A model generated the notes under the pieces. It ran no database searches, was not told where the DNA came from, and was given only the letters and a program-made list of their open reading frames with translations. Source: an uncultured Nitrospinaceae bacterium (GTDB taxonomy: Bacteria; Nitrospinota; Nitrospinia; Nitrospinales; VA-1). Taken from it: 7,002 bases of DNA. Shown in pieces: positions 1-7,002 of this stretch. The position numbers and the translations under genes are program-made. The stretch is from assembly GCA_913043155.1 (NCBI GenBank), contig CAJWLY010000080.1, forward strand, positions 1 to 7,002. Direction: 5' to 3'. How positions within the stretch are numbered: position 1 is the stretch's first letter; every line of letters begins with the position of its first letter.

Positions 1-1779
1 CCAGAGCGAACTTTTTTTTACGCCAGCGGACGGTCCTCCAACGAAGCCGCGTTTCTCCTTCAGCTTTTCGCCCGCACGTTCGGCACAAACAACGTTAATA
101 ACTGTTCGTACTACTGCCATCAAGCCTCGGGAGTCGGCCTATCCGAAACCTTGGGCACGGGAACCGCCACGATCCAACTCGACGACCTTGACGATGCTGA
201 CCTGATTTTCCTGATAGGTGCCAATCCGTCCAGCAACCATCCACGTTTCATGCGTATCCTCATGGACGCACGGCGCCGCAACGGGAAAGTAATCGTCATT
301 AATCCGGCAAGGGAACGCGGGTTGGAACGGTTCAGTGTTCCATCCGATCCATGGAGTCTGCTATTCGGGTCCAACATCGCAAGTACCTACCTTCAGCCGC
401 ACATCGGCGGGGACATCGCACTGCTCAAGGGAATTGCCAAGGGATTGTTACACATCGATGCTGGTCGACCGGGAGCGCTAGATCACGACTTCATCACAAA
501 CCACACTAAAGACTTCACAACCTTCCGCGACGATATCGAATCCGTCAGTTGGGAAACGCTCGAACGGGAGTCGGGTCTCAGCCGTGCGGTCATGGAAGAC
601 ACTGCCCTCCAGTACGCCAATGCTCAAAACGTAGTGTTCGCGTGGGCGATGGGGATCACTCACCATGCGCATGGCGTGGATAACGTACGGTCGATCGTCA
701 ACCTGGCTTTACTTCGAGGTATGCTCGGAAGAAGAAATGCGGGGCTCCTCCCCTTGCGTGGACACAGTAACGTGCAGGGAATCGGGTCGATGGGATTCAC
801 CCCCAAGCTGAAGCAATCGGTCTTCGATAATCTAGAAAGCCGGTTTAACCTGCAGCTTCCCAGAGATAAAGGACTTGATACCCTCAGTTGCATGGAATCG
901 GCCCGCGAAGGTCGTTTTGATTTTATCTGGAACCTCGGTGGAAACCTGTTCGGTTCTAATCCGGATTCCCTGTTTGCCCGAGAAGCACTCAGTCAAGTCG
1001 ATTTTGTTTTATATATGAACACAACACTTAACCAGGGACATTTCCGTGGGCGAGGGCAGACCACTCTTCTCCTTCCCGTGCTGGCCCGCGACGAAGAACC
1101 GGATAGGACCACCCAAGAAAGCATGTTCAATTTCATTCGTCTGAGTGAGGGGGGGAAACTCCGACACGAAGGTCCGCGAAGCGAAGGAAACATCATCGCC
1201 GAGGTCGTCGCGCGGGTTTTCGAGGATAGCCCGGTTCCATGGAGAGAACTTCATAAAAACGAGAGCGTCCGGGAATTGATTGGTGAAATCGTTCCTGGAT
1301 TCGAAAAAATAAAAACGATCGATGAGTCGCGTGATGAGTTTCATATCGACGGACGTATTCTACACACGCCGCAGTTCCCGACGGCGGACGGACGGGCAAG
1401 CTTCACAGCGTGCCCCCTGCCCCACCTCCGGACCGAAGAAAAAGGAAACCGACATTTCAAACTCATGACCGTGCGGTCTGAGGGACAGTTCAACACCGTT
1501 GTTTATGATCAGGAAGACCGCTACAGAGGCGTAGAATCGCGGGATGTCGTATTCATGAACGCAGAAGACATTCGATCGGCAGGTTTTGAAGAAGGAGACC
1601 GGGTGACGGTGAAAAATGCAACGGGCCACATGACCGGGATAGAACTGGTCGCCTATCCCATCAAAGCAGGAAACATAATGATGTACTATCCGGAGGCCAA
1701 TGTTTTGGTCCCCAGAACGCATGACAAAGATTCACGAACCCCCTCGTTTAAATCGGTCGATGTCGCGATAGAAAAGTAG
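1..1779 (+). CDS. FdhF/YdeP family molybdopterin-dependent oxidoreductase, C-terminal part (5' end outside window)
   Basis: This is the C-terminal 592 residues of a Mo-bisMGD oxidoreductase of the FdhF/YdeP group, related to formate dehydrogenase alpha subunits. The frame is open from base 1, so the TTG at 151 is internal and not the start; family members are about 750-780 residues, so roughly 150-170 are missing. Counting from base 1, NNCSYYCHQAS (residues 33-43) aligns with the formate dehydrogenase active site; Cys39 (TGC, 115-117) sits directly before His40, where the molybdenum ligand Cys or Sec is expected. GANPSSNHPRF (73-83), RGHSNVQG (253-260) and WNLGGNLFGSNPDS (310-323) are typical cofactor-domain motifs. 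The C-terminal molybdopterin dinucleotide-binding domain begins near residue 485 and includes QFNT and DRYRG. Substrate and electron partner are unknown: E. coli YdeP is linked to acid resistance, but a role here would be inference. It converges on polA. The family call is firm; specific function is not. Confidence 0.93.
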   Translation, partial: PERTFFYASGRSSNEAAFLLQLFARTFGTNNVNNCSYYCHQASGVGLSETLGTGTATIQLDDLDDADLIFLIGANPSSNHPRFMRILMDARRRNGKVIVINPARERGLERFSVPSDPWSLLFGSNIASTYLQPHIGGDIALLKGIAKGLLHIDAGRPGALDHDFITNHTKDFTTFRDDIESVSWETLERESGLSRAVMEDTALQYANAQNVVFAWAMGITHHAHGVDNVRSIVNLALLRGMLGRRNAGLLPLRGHSNVQGIGSMGFTPKLKQSVFDNLESRFNLQLPRDKGLDTLSCMESAREGRFDFIWNLGGNLFGSNPDSLFAREALSQVDFVLYMNTTLNQGHFRGRGQTTLLLPVLARDEEPDRTTQESMFNFIRLSEGGKLRHEGPRSEGNIIAEVVARVFEDSPVPWRELHKNESVRELIGEIVPGFEKIKTIDESRDEFHIDGRILHTPQFPTADGRASFTACPLPHLRTEEKGNRHFKLMTVRSEGQFNTVVYDQEDRYRGVESRDVVFMNAEDIRSAGFEEGDRVTVKNATGHMTGIELVAYPIKAGNIMMYYPEANVLVPRTHDKDSRTPSFKSVDVAIEK

Positions 1780-1841
1780 AGCGGACTTTTTCAGCAGGGA
1801 ACTTCCAACCAGCCCGTGGCAAATCCCTTGTCAGAGCTCCT

Positions 1842-4535
1842 TTAGTGTGCCTCATTCCAGTTCTCCCCCCATCCCATATCGACAACCAGGGGGATAGACA
1901 GGGAACAGGCTCCCTCCATTTCTATTTTTGCCAAAGTTTCCATTTCTTTTTTTTCCTTTACCGGGCATTCAAAAACAAGTTCATCGTGAACCTGAAGAAT
2001 CATTTTAGATTTCAGGTTTCTTTGGGAAATCGCGCGCGAGAGCCGGATCATGGCAACCTTGATGAGATCGGCGGCACTTCCCTGAATTGGAGAATTGATT
2101 GCCATCCTCTCAGCAGCCTCCCGCACCTGTCGGTTTTTACTGTTGAGATCGGGCAGGTATCGCCTGCGGTTAAACATCGTCCGTGTATATCCAGTTGCAC
2201 GCGCTTCGGCAATGGTGCCTTCTATAAAGGTATTCACTTTTTTATACAAGTTGAAATACTGGTCGATAAAATCTTTTGCTTCCCGTGGGGTGATCCTGAG
2301 TTGACGCGACAAACCAAACGAACTCAGGCCGTAGACAATACCAAAATTAACAGCCTTGGCCATACGTCGCTGGTCCTCGTCTACATTCTCAAGCGAACTT
2401 CCAAAAATTTCCGCCGCTGTGCGCGTGTGAATGTCCTCTCCCTTCTTGAACGCATGTTTCAGCGCTTTATCCTCAGACAGGTGAGCAAGAATGCGCAACT
2501 CGACCTGTGAATAGTCGGCAGAAAGAAGCATCCCTTTTCCCTCAGCGGCAAAAGCTTTTCGGATTTCTTTTCCCATCTCCGAGCGGATGGGAATATTCTG
2601 CAAGTTCGGATTACTGCTACTCAACCTCCCTGTCGCGGTAACTGTCTGGTTAAAAGAGGTGTGCACCCTTCCAGATTCCTTGAATATCTCTTCGGGCAAT
2701 GCGTCGACGTATGTTGATTTCAGCTTTGCTAGCTGGCGGTAGGTGAGGATTTTTCCTGGCAATTCATGCTCCTCCGCCAACTGCTCCAAAACCGACACGT
2801 CTGTAGAATATCCAGTTTTGGTTTTCTTGATGACGGGCAATCCTATCTTCTCAAATAAAATGACCGCGAGTTGCTTGGGGGAATTGATATTGAACGTTTC
2901 CCCGGAGAGGGCATAGATCTGAGTTTCATACTGTCGTAATTCCTCTTCTATCGACCGGGAAAGTCCTTCAAGATGCTTTCGGTCGATGTACACCCCGTTC
3001 ATTTCCATTTCTGCAAGAACTTCCAGCAGGGGCAATTCGATTTCATTGAAAAGTTTCAAGGTTTCGCCTGTGAGCAGCGGGTGTAATTTATCCGTAAGCC
3101 GCCAAGTGATATCAGAGTCCTCTGCCGCATATTCCGTAGCGCGTTCAATATCCACTTCATCGAACCCAATTTCTTTAGCTCCAGTTCCAACCAATTCTTT
3201 ATAAGTTATGTTTTTGTGTCCGAGGTGGTTCATCGCAAGATCATCCAACCCGTGTCCACGGCTTGAAGGATTGAGCAGGTAGGAGGCAATCATCGTATCA
3301 AAATCAATTCCCTTGAGATAAATACCTTCGTTGGCCAGCACAATGAGATCATACTTAATGTTTTGTCCGCATTTTTTAATCGCCGGATCTTCCAAAATCG
3401 GTTTTAGTCGATCAAAAACCATTTTCGAATTGAGTTGATCAGGCACACCGAGGTAACGATGAGCCAAGGGGATGTAGTAGGCCTTCCCTTCCTTAAAAGA
3501 AAAGGAAATCCCTACAACCCGGGCCCATACCGGATGCTTACTGGTTGTTTCGAGATCCAAAGCAAAGGATTTTGCTTTCTTTAAATTCTTTATCAGCCGG
3601 TCGAATGTCTTTTCTGTAAGGATCGCCTCGTACGACGACCGGTCAACCTGCGCCGAAGAGGTAATTGGAGATGCCTCCTCTTCCATCGTAGCGAGAAAGG
3701 ACGCAAACTCGAATTCTTCAAACATTTTTCTAAGCGCCGGCGAGTCGACTTCTCGAGCAATCAGATCCTCGGGCTTGCAATCTAGGGTCATATTCGTATC
3801 AATGATAACTAACTTCCTACTGAGAAAAGCGTTGTCCTTATCCCTCTCTAACTTCTCCCTGAGTTTTTTCTTGTCAATTCCATCAATCTGTTCAAATAGT
3901 TTTTCTATCGAGCCAAATTCTTGAATGAGTTCCGCCGCCGTTTTAGGTCCGACCCCAAGCACACCGGGAATATTGTCGCTGGAATCTCCCATGAGTCCCA
4001 TCACCTCGACAACACAATCGGGGCCCACTCCGAACTTCTCGCTGACATCCTCACTAGTGAACCGTTTGTTCTTCATCGTATCCAGCATGTTGATGTGAGG
4101 CGAGATCAACTGCATCATATCCTTGTCGCTACTAACGATGGTGACCTTCATCCCCTCCGCTTCACCCTGCCTGGCTAAAGTGCCAATGATGTCATCGGCT
4201 TCGAAACCTGGCTGGCGCAGGCTTGAAATGCCAAATGCTTCAACCAGTGGCTCGAAGTAAGGAAATTGTTTAGCAAGATCCTCGGGGGGCTCACTACGGT
4301 TAGCCTTGTATTCGGGATAAATTTTGTGACGAAATGTTTTTTCCGGACTATCAAATGCCACTGCAAGGTAATCGGGTTTCTCCTCGCGGACTACCTTCTG
4401 CAGCATAGTGGTGAACCCGTACAGTGCGTTGGTGGGAAGCCCTTTGGAGGTGGAAAGAAATTGGCGGACGCCAAAAAATGCGCGGAAAATATAGGACGAC
4501 CCATCTATGAGGTAAAGTGATTTTTGTTTAGTCAT
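1842..4535 (-). CDS. polA: DNA polymerase I (5'-3' exonuclease, 3'-5' exonuclease and polymerase)
   Basis: Complete 897-residue DNA polymerase I, which removes RNA primers, fills gaps in lagging-strand synthesis and acts in excision repair. All three domains look intact. The 5'-nuclease (about 1-290) has LIDGSS (9-14), GFEADD (110-115), SSDKDMMQL (135-143), GDSSDNIPG (183-191) and the helix-hairpin-helix GVGPKTA (194-200). The proofreading domain (about 300-490) keeps Exo I DLE (D327, E329), Exo II NIKYD (392-396) and Exo III Y469/D473, so it should be active, unlike in Taq polymerase. The polymerase domain has TATGRL (632-637), motif A with D674, motif B RRMAKAVNFG (K727, F731) and motif C QVHDELVFE with D851. 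Phe at 731 is the common residue that discriminates against dideoxynucleotides. The start is fixed by the N-terminal motif and by an in-frame TGA immediately upstream (4536-4538). No clear Shine-Dalgarno precedes it. It is divergent from kdsD and appears monocistronic here. Confidence 0.98.
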   Translation of the reverse strand: MTKQKSLYLIDGSSYIFRAFFGVRQFLSTSKGLPTNALYGFTTMLQKVVREEKPDYLAVAFDSPEKTFRHKIYPEYKANRSEPPEDLAKQFPYFEPLVEAFGISSLRQPGFEADDIIGTLARQGEAEGMKVTIVSSDKDMMQLISPHINMLDTMKNKRFTSEDVSEKFGVGPDCVVEVMGLMGDSSDNIPGVLGVGPKTAAELIQEFGSIEKLFEQIDGIDKKKLREKLERDKDNAFLSRKLVIIDTNMTLDCKPEDLIAREVDSPALRKMFEEFEFASFLATMEEEASPITSSAQVDRSSYEAILTEKTFDRLIKNLKKAKSFALDLETTSKHPVWARVVGISFSFKEGKAYYIPLAHRYLGVPDQLNSKMVFDRLKPILEDPAIKKCGQNIKYDLIVLANEGIYLKGIDFDTMIASYLLNPSSRGHGLDDLAMNHLGHKNITYKELVGTGAKEIGFDEVDIERATEYAAEDSDITWRLTDKLHPLLTGETLKLFNEIELPLLEVLAEMEMNGVYIDRKHLEGLSRSIEEELRQYETQIYALSGETFNINSPKQLAVILFEKIGLPVIKKTKTGYSTDVSVLEQLAEEHELPGKILTYRQLAKLKSTYVDALPEEIFKESGRVHTSFNQTVTATGRLSSSNPNLQNIPIRSEMGKEIRKAFAAEGKGMLLSADYSQVELRILAHLSEDKALKHAFKKGEDIHTRTAAEIFGSSLENVDEDQRRMAKAVNFGIVYGLSSFGLSRQLRITPREAKDFIDQYFNLYKKVNTFIEGTIAEARATGYTRTMFNRRRYLPDLNSKNRQVREAAERMAINSPIQGSAADLIKVAMIRLSRAISQRNLKSKMILQVHDELVFECPVKEKKEMETLAKIEMEGACSLSIPLVVDMGWGENWNEAH

Positions 4536-4553
4536 TCAACGAAGATAGTGCCA

Positions 4554-4691
4554 TTTCCCAGCGGGATCTCCATAAATCTACATTCCCGCCCCTCGCAGAC
4601 CGGGACAAGGCACTACGAACAGCACGAAATACATCATTGAGTAATCGGTTTTCAGGGTAGACCGGTTCGTAGGGAACCATAGACTGGGAAA
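4554..4691. repeat. Nested inverted repeats in the polA-kdsD divergent intergenic region
   Basis: Two perfect 8-base inverted repeats are nested: TTTCCCAG (4554-4561) with CTGGGAAA (4684-4691), and inside them CTACGAAC (4613-4620) with GTTCGTAG (4665-4672). Shorter alternative pairings occur within: TCCCG (4584-4588) with CGGGA (4601-4605), GGTTC (4664-4668) with GAACC (4674-4678), and a direct repeat AGACCGG (4597-4603 and 4659-4665). The region lies in the polA leader and upstream of the kdsD promoter candidates. It could be a structured 5' leader of polA, a small RNA, a regulator-binding site, or chance. No known RNA family is recognised. Confidence 0.4.
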
Positions 4692-4711
4692 GACCTAGGG
4701 GACAACTTCAA

Positions 4712-4740
4712 TTGCCGGGCTTGCTCGGTTATGATAACAT
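4712..4740 (+). promoter_or_regulatory. Candidate sigma70-type promoter for kdsD
   Basis: TTGCCG (4712-4717) and TAACAT (4735-4740) are separated by 17 bases and match four of six positions each of the -35 and -10 consensus. An overlapping -10 candidate, TATGAT (4730-4735), is a better hexamer but has only a weak -35 (TTCAAT, 4707-4712). A further -10-like TAAAAT lies at 4768-4773 in the AT-rich stretch before kdsD. The region must supply a kdsD promoter because polA points the other way, but which hexamers are used is a guess. Confidence 0.3.
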
Positions 4741-4796
4741 AAAATGGGTTTTAAGCCATAAGCTATTTAAAATAAAAGGCTAAGGTAATTTCTATT

Positions 4797-5804
4797 ATGC
4801 TCACACCGGGGTCAGATTCCCAAAAAAAATCGAAACCAAATAGCAGTCTGATCGAAACCGCCAAGCGGGTGTTTAAGATCGAAAGTGATGCTGTCGCCGC
4901 CTTGGCCGACCGCTTGGGTTCAGATTTCTCCGAAGCCGTGCACGTTCTGGACCGAAAAGAAGGTCGGTTATTCGTAACTGGAATGGGTAAGTCGGGACTG
5001 ATTGGCAAAAAGATCGCTGCGACGATGTCCAGCGTTGGCCTGCCTGCGGTATTTGTTCACGCGGCCGAGGGTATTCACGGCGATCTCGGGCTCGTCTCCC
5101 GCAATGATCGAGTGATAGCCATTTCCAACAGCGGGGAAACTGAAGAGATTCTTAAACTTCTGCCAACCCTCAACCGGCTTAAATGCACCCTCATCACCAT
5201 GACTGGCAACCTGCAATCCACCCTAGCCAACAGAAGCGATTATGTGCTCGACGTAGGTGTTAAGGAAGAAGCTGGTGGCAACGGGTTGATCCCAACCAGC
5301 AGCACCACCGCCACCCTGGCTATGGGTGATGCTTTGGTGATAGCCTATCTGCATCTGTGCGGATTCCGTGAGGAAGATTTCGCCCTGAATCATCCGGGTG
5401 GAAGTCTGGGCCGCAAAATGTTGACCACTGTCGAAGATCTGATGCATGTTGGGAATGAAATTCCGATGGTTTACGAAAACGCAGATATTGCCACGATCAT
5501 CTCCGAAATGACGCGAAAACGTCTGGGCGCTACCTTGGTCACCGACAAAAATAAAACGCTCAAGGGCGTTATCACCGACGGCGATCTGCGCCGGATGATT
5601 GAGGAAAAAAAGGACCTGTCAAAAGTCAAGGCAAGCGACCTCATGGGGATCCAGCCTAAGTGGATCAAAAAAGATGAAGTGGCCACCAAAGCCATTCAAC
5701 TTATGGAGGAATATTCCATTACTTCCTTGGTGGTCAGTGAGGACGGGAAAAAAGTCACTGGGGTTATTCACCTGCATGACCTTCTTAAGGCAGGAATCGC
5801 TTGA
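4797..5804 (+). CDS. kdsD: D-arabinose-5-phosphate isomerase, KdsD/KpsF/GutQ family
   Basis: Complete 335-residue sugar isomerase, expected to convert D-ribulose 5-phosphate to D-arabinose 5-phosphate in the cytoplasm as the first step of Kdo synthesis for lipopolysaccharide. Length and layout match the family: an SIS domain (about 45-185) followed by two CBS domains (about 212-330). The SIS part shows GMGKSG (62-67), HGDLG (94-98), SNSGETEE (110-117), PTSSTTATLAMGDAL (166-180) and the family signature HPGGSLGR (199-206). His88 and His199 match histidines important in E. coli KdsD. The usual HPAE is HAAE here (88-91). The CBS pair ends with GVIHLHDLLKAGIA. The ATG at 4797 is chosen because an in-frame TAA lies at 4773-4775 and no other start intervenes; TAAGG at 4781-4785, 11 bases upstream, is a loosely spaced possible ribosome site. 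KdsD, GutQ and KpsF paralogues cannot be told apart by sequence alone, and no kdsC or lpt genes are visible nearby. Confidence 0.93.
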   Translation: MLTPGSDSQKKSKPNSSLIETAKRVFKIESDAVAALADRLGSDFSEAVHVLDRKEGRLFVTGMGKSGLIGKKIAATMSSVGLPAVFVHAAEGIHGDLGLVSRNDRVIAISNSGETEEILKLLPTLNRLKCTLITMTGNLQSTLANRSDYVLDVGVKEEAGGNGLIPTSSTTATLAMGDALVIAYLHLCGFREEDFALNHPGGSLGRKMLTTVEDLMHVGNEIPMVYENADIATIISEMTRKRLGATLVTDKNKTLKGVITDGDLRRMIEEKKDLSKVKASDLMGIQPKWIKKDEVATKAIQLMEEYSITSLVVSEDGKKVTGVIHLHDLLKAGIA

Positions 5805-5862
5805 CCGATTCACTTGCTAGGGGTTAAAACCTTCCCGACATCAGCCTGAAATTACAAACCAA

Positions 5863-5878
5863 TCCGGAATACTCCGGA
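5863..5878 (+). promoter_or_regulatory. Short perfect hairpin just upstream of the alaS start codon
   Basis: TCCGGA (5863-5868), loop ATAC, TCCGGA (5873-5878) forms a 6-base stem with a 4-base loop, ending 18 bases before the alaS ATG. Because TCCGGA is itself a palindrome, this is also a direct repeat of a 6-base palindrome at a 10-base period. No T-run follows, so it is not a standard terminator. It could be a DNA operator or an mRNA hairpin affecting alaS translation; either role is inference. Confidence 0.35.
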
Positions 5879-5896
5879 CGCAGTAGTACAAAGACT

Positions 5897-7002
5897 ATGA
5901 CCGGCGACGAACTCAGAAATAAATTCTTGGATTATTTTCAGGAACGCGATCACGATTTGGTGTCGAGTTGCTCCTTGGTACCACGAAACGACCCAACTCT
6001 TCTTTTCACCAACGCGGGCATGGTCCAGTTCAAAAATATTTTTCTCGGTGATGAAACCAGGGACTCCAAACGGGCCGTTTCGGTACAGAAATGCGTGCGC
6101 GCCGGGGGAAAACACAACGACCTCGAAATGGTCGGGCGCACAGCCCGGCACCACACTTTTTTCGAGATGCTCGGCAACTTTTCCTTCGGCGATTATTTCA
6201 AAAAGGACGCCATCGCATACGGATGGGAGTTTCTCACCAAAACCGTCGGGCTGCCCAAAGATCGTCTTTATGTTTCTGTTTTCCAGGATGACAATGACGC
6301 ATTCGAACACTGGAAAAAAGACATCGGCCTCACTTCCGATCGAATCTTCCGCCTGGGAGAAAAGGATAATTTCTGGGCCATGGGCAACACTGGTCCCTGC
6401 GGCCCCTGTTCTGAAATCTACATCGACCAAGGCGAGGAAACGGGATGCGGCAAACCCACCTGCACCATCGGATGCGACTGTGACCGCTACCTGGAAATCT
6501 GGAACTTGGTGTTTATGCAATACGACCGAGACAGCTCGGGAAAGTTGGCCCCCCTACCCAATCCCTGCATTGACACCGGAATGGGACTTGAACGCTTGGC
6601 AGCGGTGGTGCAGGGAAAACACTCTAATTACGACTGCGACCTACTGAAGGGAGTCATCAAAGAGGTTTGCAAGGCTACAGGCAAAAAATACGGATCGGAT
6701 AACAATGGAGATGTCTCGATCCGCGTCATCGCAGATCACGCCCGCGCAACGACTTTTCTCGTCGGCGACGGGGTCCTACCTTCCAACGAAGGACGCGGTT
6801 ATGTTCTCCGGCGCATCATAAGACGCGCCCTGAGACACGGGAAACTTCTCGAGCAGAAGGGACCGTTCTTCTACCGCGTCACCGACCAAGTAATTAAAAA
6901 CTTCGCCAACGCTTACCCGGACCTCCAGCATCACGCCACCTTTATTCACCGCGTAGTGCAAAACGAAGAAGAAAATTTCACCAATACCCTCAACTTCGGC
7001 AC
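5897..7002 (+). CDS. alaS: Alanyl-tRNA synthetase, N-terminal part (3' end outside window)
   Basis: First 368 codons of a class II alanyl-tRNA synthetase, which charges tRNA-Ala in the cytoplasm; full-length enzymes are about 850-900 residues, so the editing and C-Ala domains lie beyond the window. Motif 1 is seen as SLVPRNDPTLLFTNAGM (26-42), motif 2 spans about 63-101 (VQKCVRAGGKHNDLE, then the HHTFFEMLGNFSFGDY block), and motif 3 is GMGLERL (228-234). GNTGPCGPCSEI (163-174) and NEGRGYVLRRIIRRA are further AlaRS hallmarks. A cysteine-rich insert follows residue 183: Cys184, 189, 193 and 195 (CX4CX3CXC), absent from E. coli AlaRS. The ATG at 5897 fits the family N-terminus, and no other ATG occurs in frame in the gap back to kdsD. 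No good Shine-Dalgarno is seen in the preceding bases, where a 6-base hairpin lies instead. It starts 92 bases after kdsD on the same strand, so shared transcription is possible. The frame stays open to the right edge. Confidence 0.98.
   Translation, partial: MTGDELRNKFLDYFQERDHDLVSSCSLVPRNDPTLLFTNAGMVQFKNIFLGDETRDSKRAVSVQKCVRAGGKHNDLEMVGRTARHHTFFEMLGNFSFGDYFKKDAIAYGWEFLTKTVGLPKDRLYVSVFQDDNDAFEHWKKDIGLTSDRIFRLGEKDNFWAMGNTGPCGPCSEIYIDQGEETGCGKPTCTIGCDCDRYLEIWNLVFMQYDRDSSGKLAPLPNPCIDTGMGLERLAAVVQGKHSNYDCDLLKGVIKEVCKATGKKYGSDNNGDVSIRVIADHARATTFLVGDGVLPSNEGRGYVLRRIIRRALRHGKLLEQKGPFFYRVTDQVIKNFANAYPDLQHHATFIHRVVQNEEENFTNTLNFG

Noticed and set aside
151..153. TTG as the start codon of the oxidoreductase
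   Set aside because: The same frame is open to base 1, and the upstream codons encode conserved family sequence including the active-site CH motif, so the gene begins left of the window.
1780..1841. Bidirectional terminator between the convergent oxidoreductase and polA genes
   Set aside because: Only a weak AGGGA/TCCCT pairing with a long loop is present, and the single T5 run is not preceded by a stem; nothing meets the usual pattern of a stem followed by a T-run.
1845..2510. 221-codon open frame on the + strand opposite the 3' end of polA
   Set aside because: It lies wholly antisense to conserved polymerase-domain codons, and its translation is rich in Cys, Phe, His and Ser with no recognisable domain; it is a shadow of polA.
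4659..4691. tRNA T-arm-like sequence containing GGTTCG
   Set aside because: The bases form only a 5-base stem with a 5-base loop, the rest of a cloverleaf is missing, and the T-loop consensus is not followed.
4536..4796. 6S RNA gene upstream of polA
   Set aside because: The nested inverted repeats give an asymmetric fold and not the long rod with one central bubble; no conserved 6S sequence was recognised.
5852..6520. 222-codon open frame on the - strand opposite the start of alaS
   Set aside because: It is antisense to the class II catalytic motifs of AlaRS, which fully explain the sequence; no independent coding signal or family is recognised.
6048..6647. 199-codon open frame on the + strand inside alaS in another frame
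   Set aside because: The alaS frame through the same bases carries motifs 2 and 3 of AlaRS; the alternative frame is low-complexity in Ser, Thr and Pro and is a shadow.

Overview
The window is ordinary core bacterial sequence holding four protein-coding genes and little spare DNA. From left to right they are: the C-terminal part of a molybdopterin oxidoreductase of the FdhF/YdeP family (+, cut by the left edge); a complete DNA polymerase I, polA (-); a complete arabinose-5-phosphate isomerase of the KdsD/KpsF type (+); and the N-terminal part of alanyl-tRNA synthetase, alaS (+, cut by the right edge). No tRNA, rRNA, CRISPR array, insertion sequence, phage gene or defence-like cassette was found.

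The organism is most likely a Gram-negative bacterium, because KdsD-type isomerases feed synthesis of Kdo, the inner-core sugar of lipopolysaccharide. Base composition looks moderate. The general feel of the proteins would fit a deltaproteobacterial or Nitrospinota-like lineage, but this is an impression; the sequence alone does not prove it.

Layout: the oxidoreductase and polA converge across a 62-base gap (1780-1841) with no convincing terminator. polA and kdsD diverge from a 261-base gap (4536-4796). That gap is the only sizeable non-coding stretch and must carry the promoters for both directions; it also contains two nested 8-base inverted repeats. kdsD and alaS run in the same direction, 92 bases apart, and may be co-transcribed; a short perfect hairpin lies just before the alaS start codon.

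The genes do not form one pathway. polA (repair and Okazaki fragment processing), alaS (translation) and kdsD (outer-membrane sugar precursor) are housekeeping genes, while the oxidoreductase is accessory metabolism of unknown substrate. I found no evidence of a new biological system here; the most useful second looks are the polA-kdsD intergenic structure and the hairpin in front of alaS.
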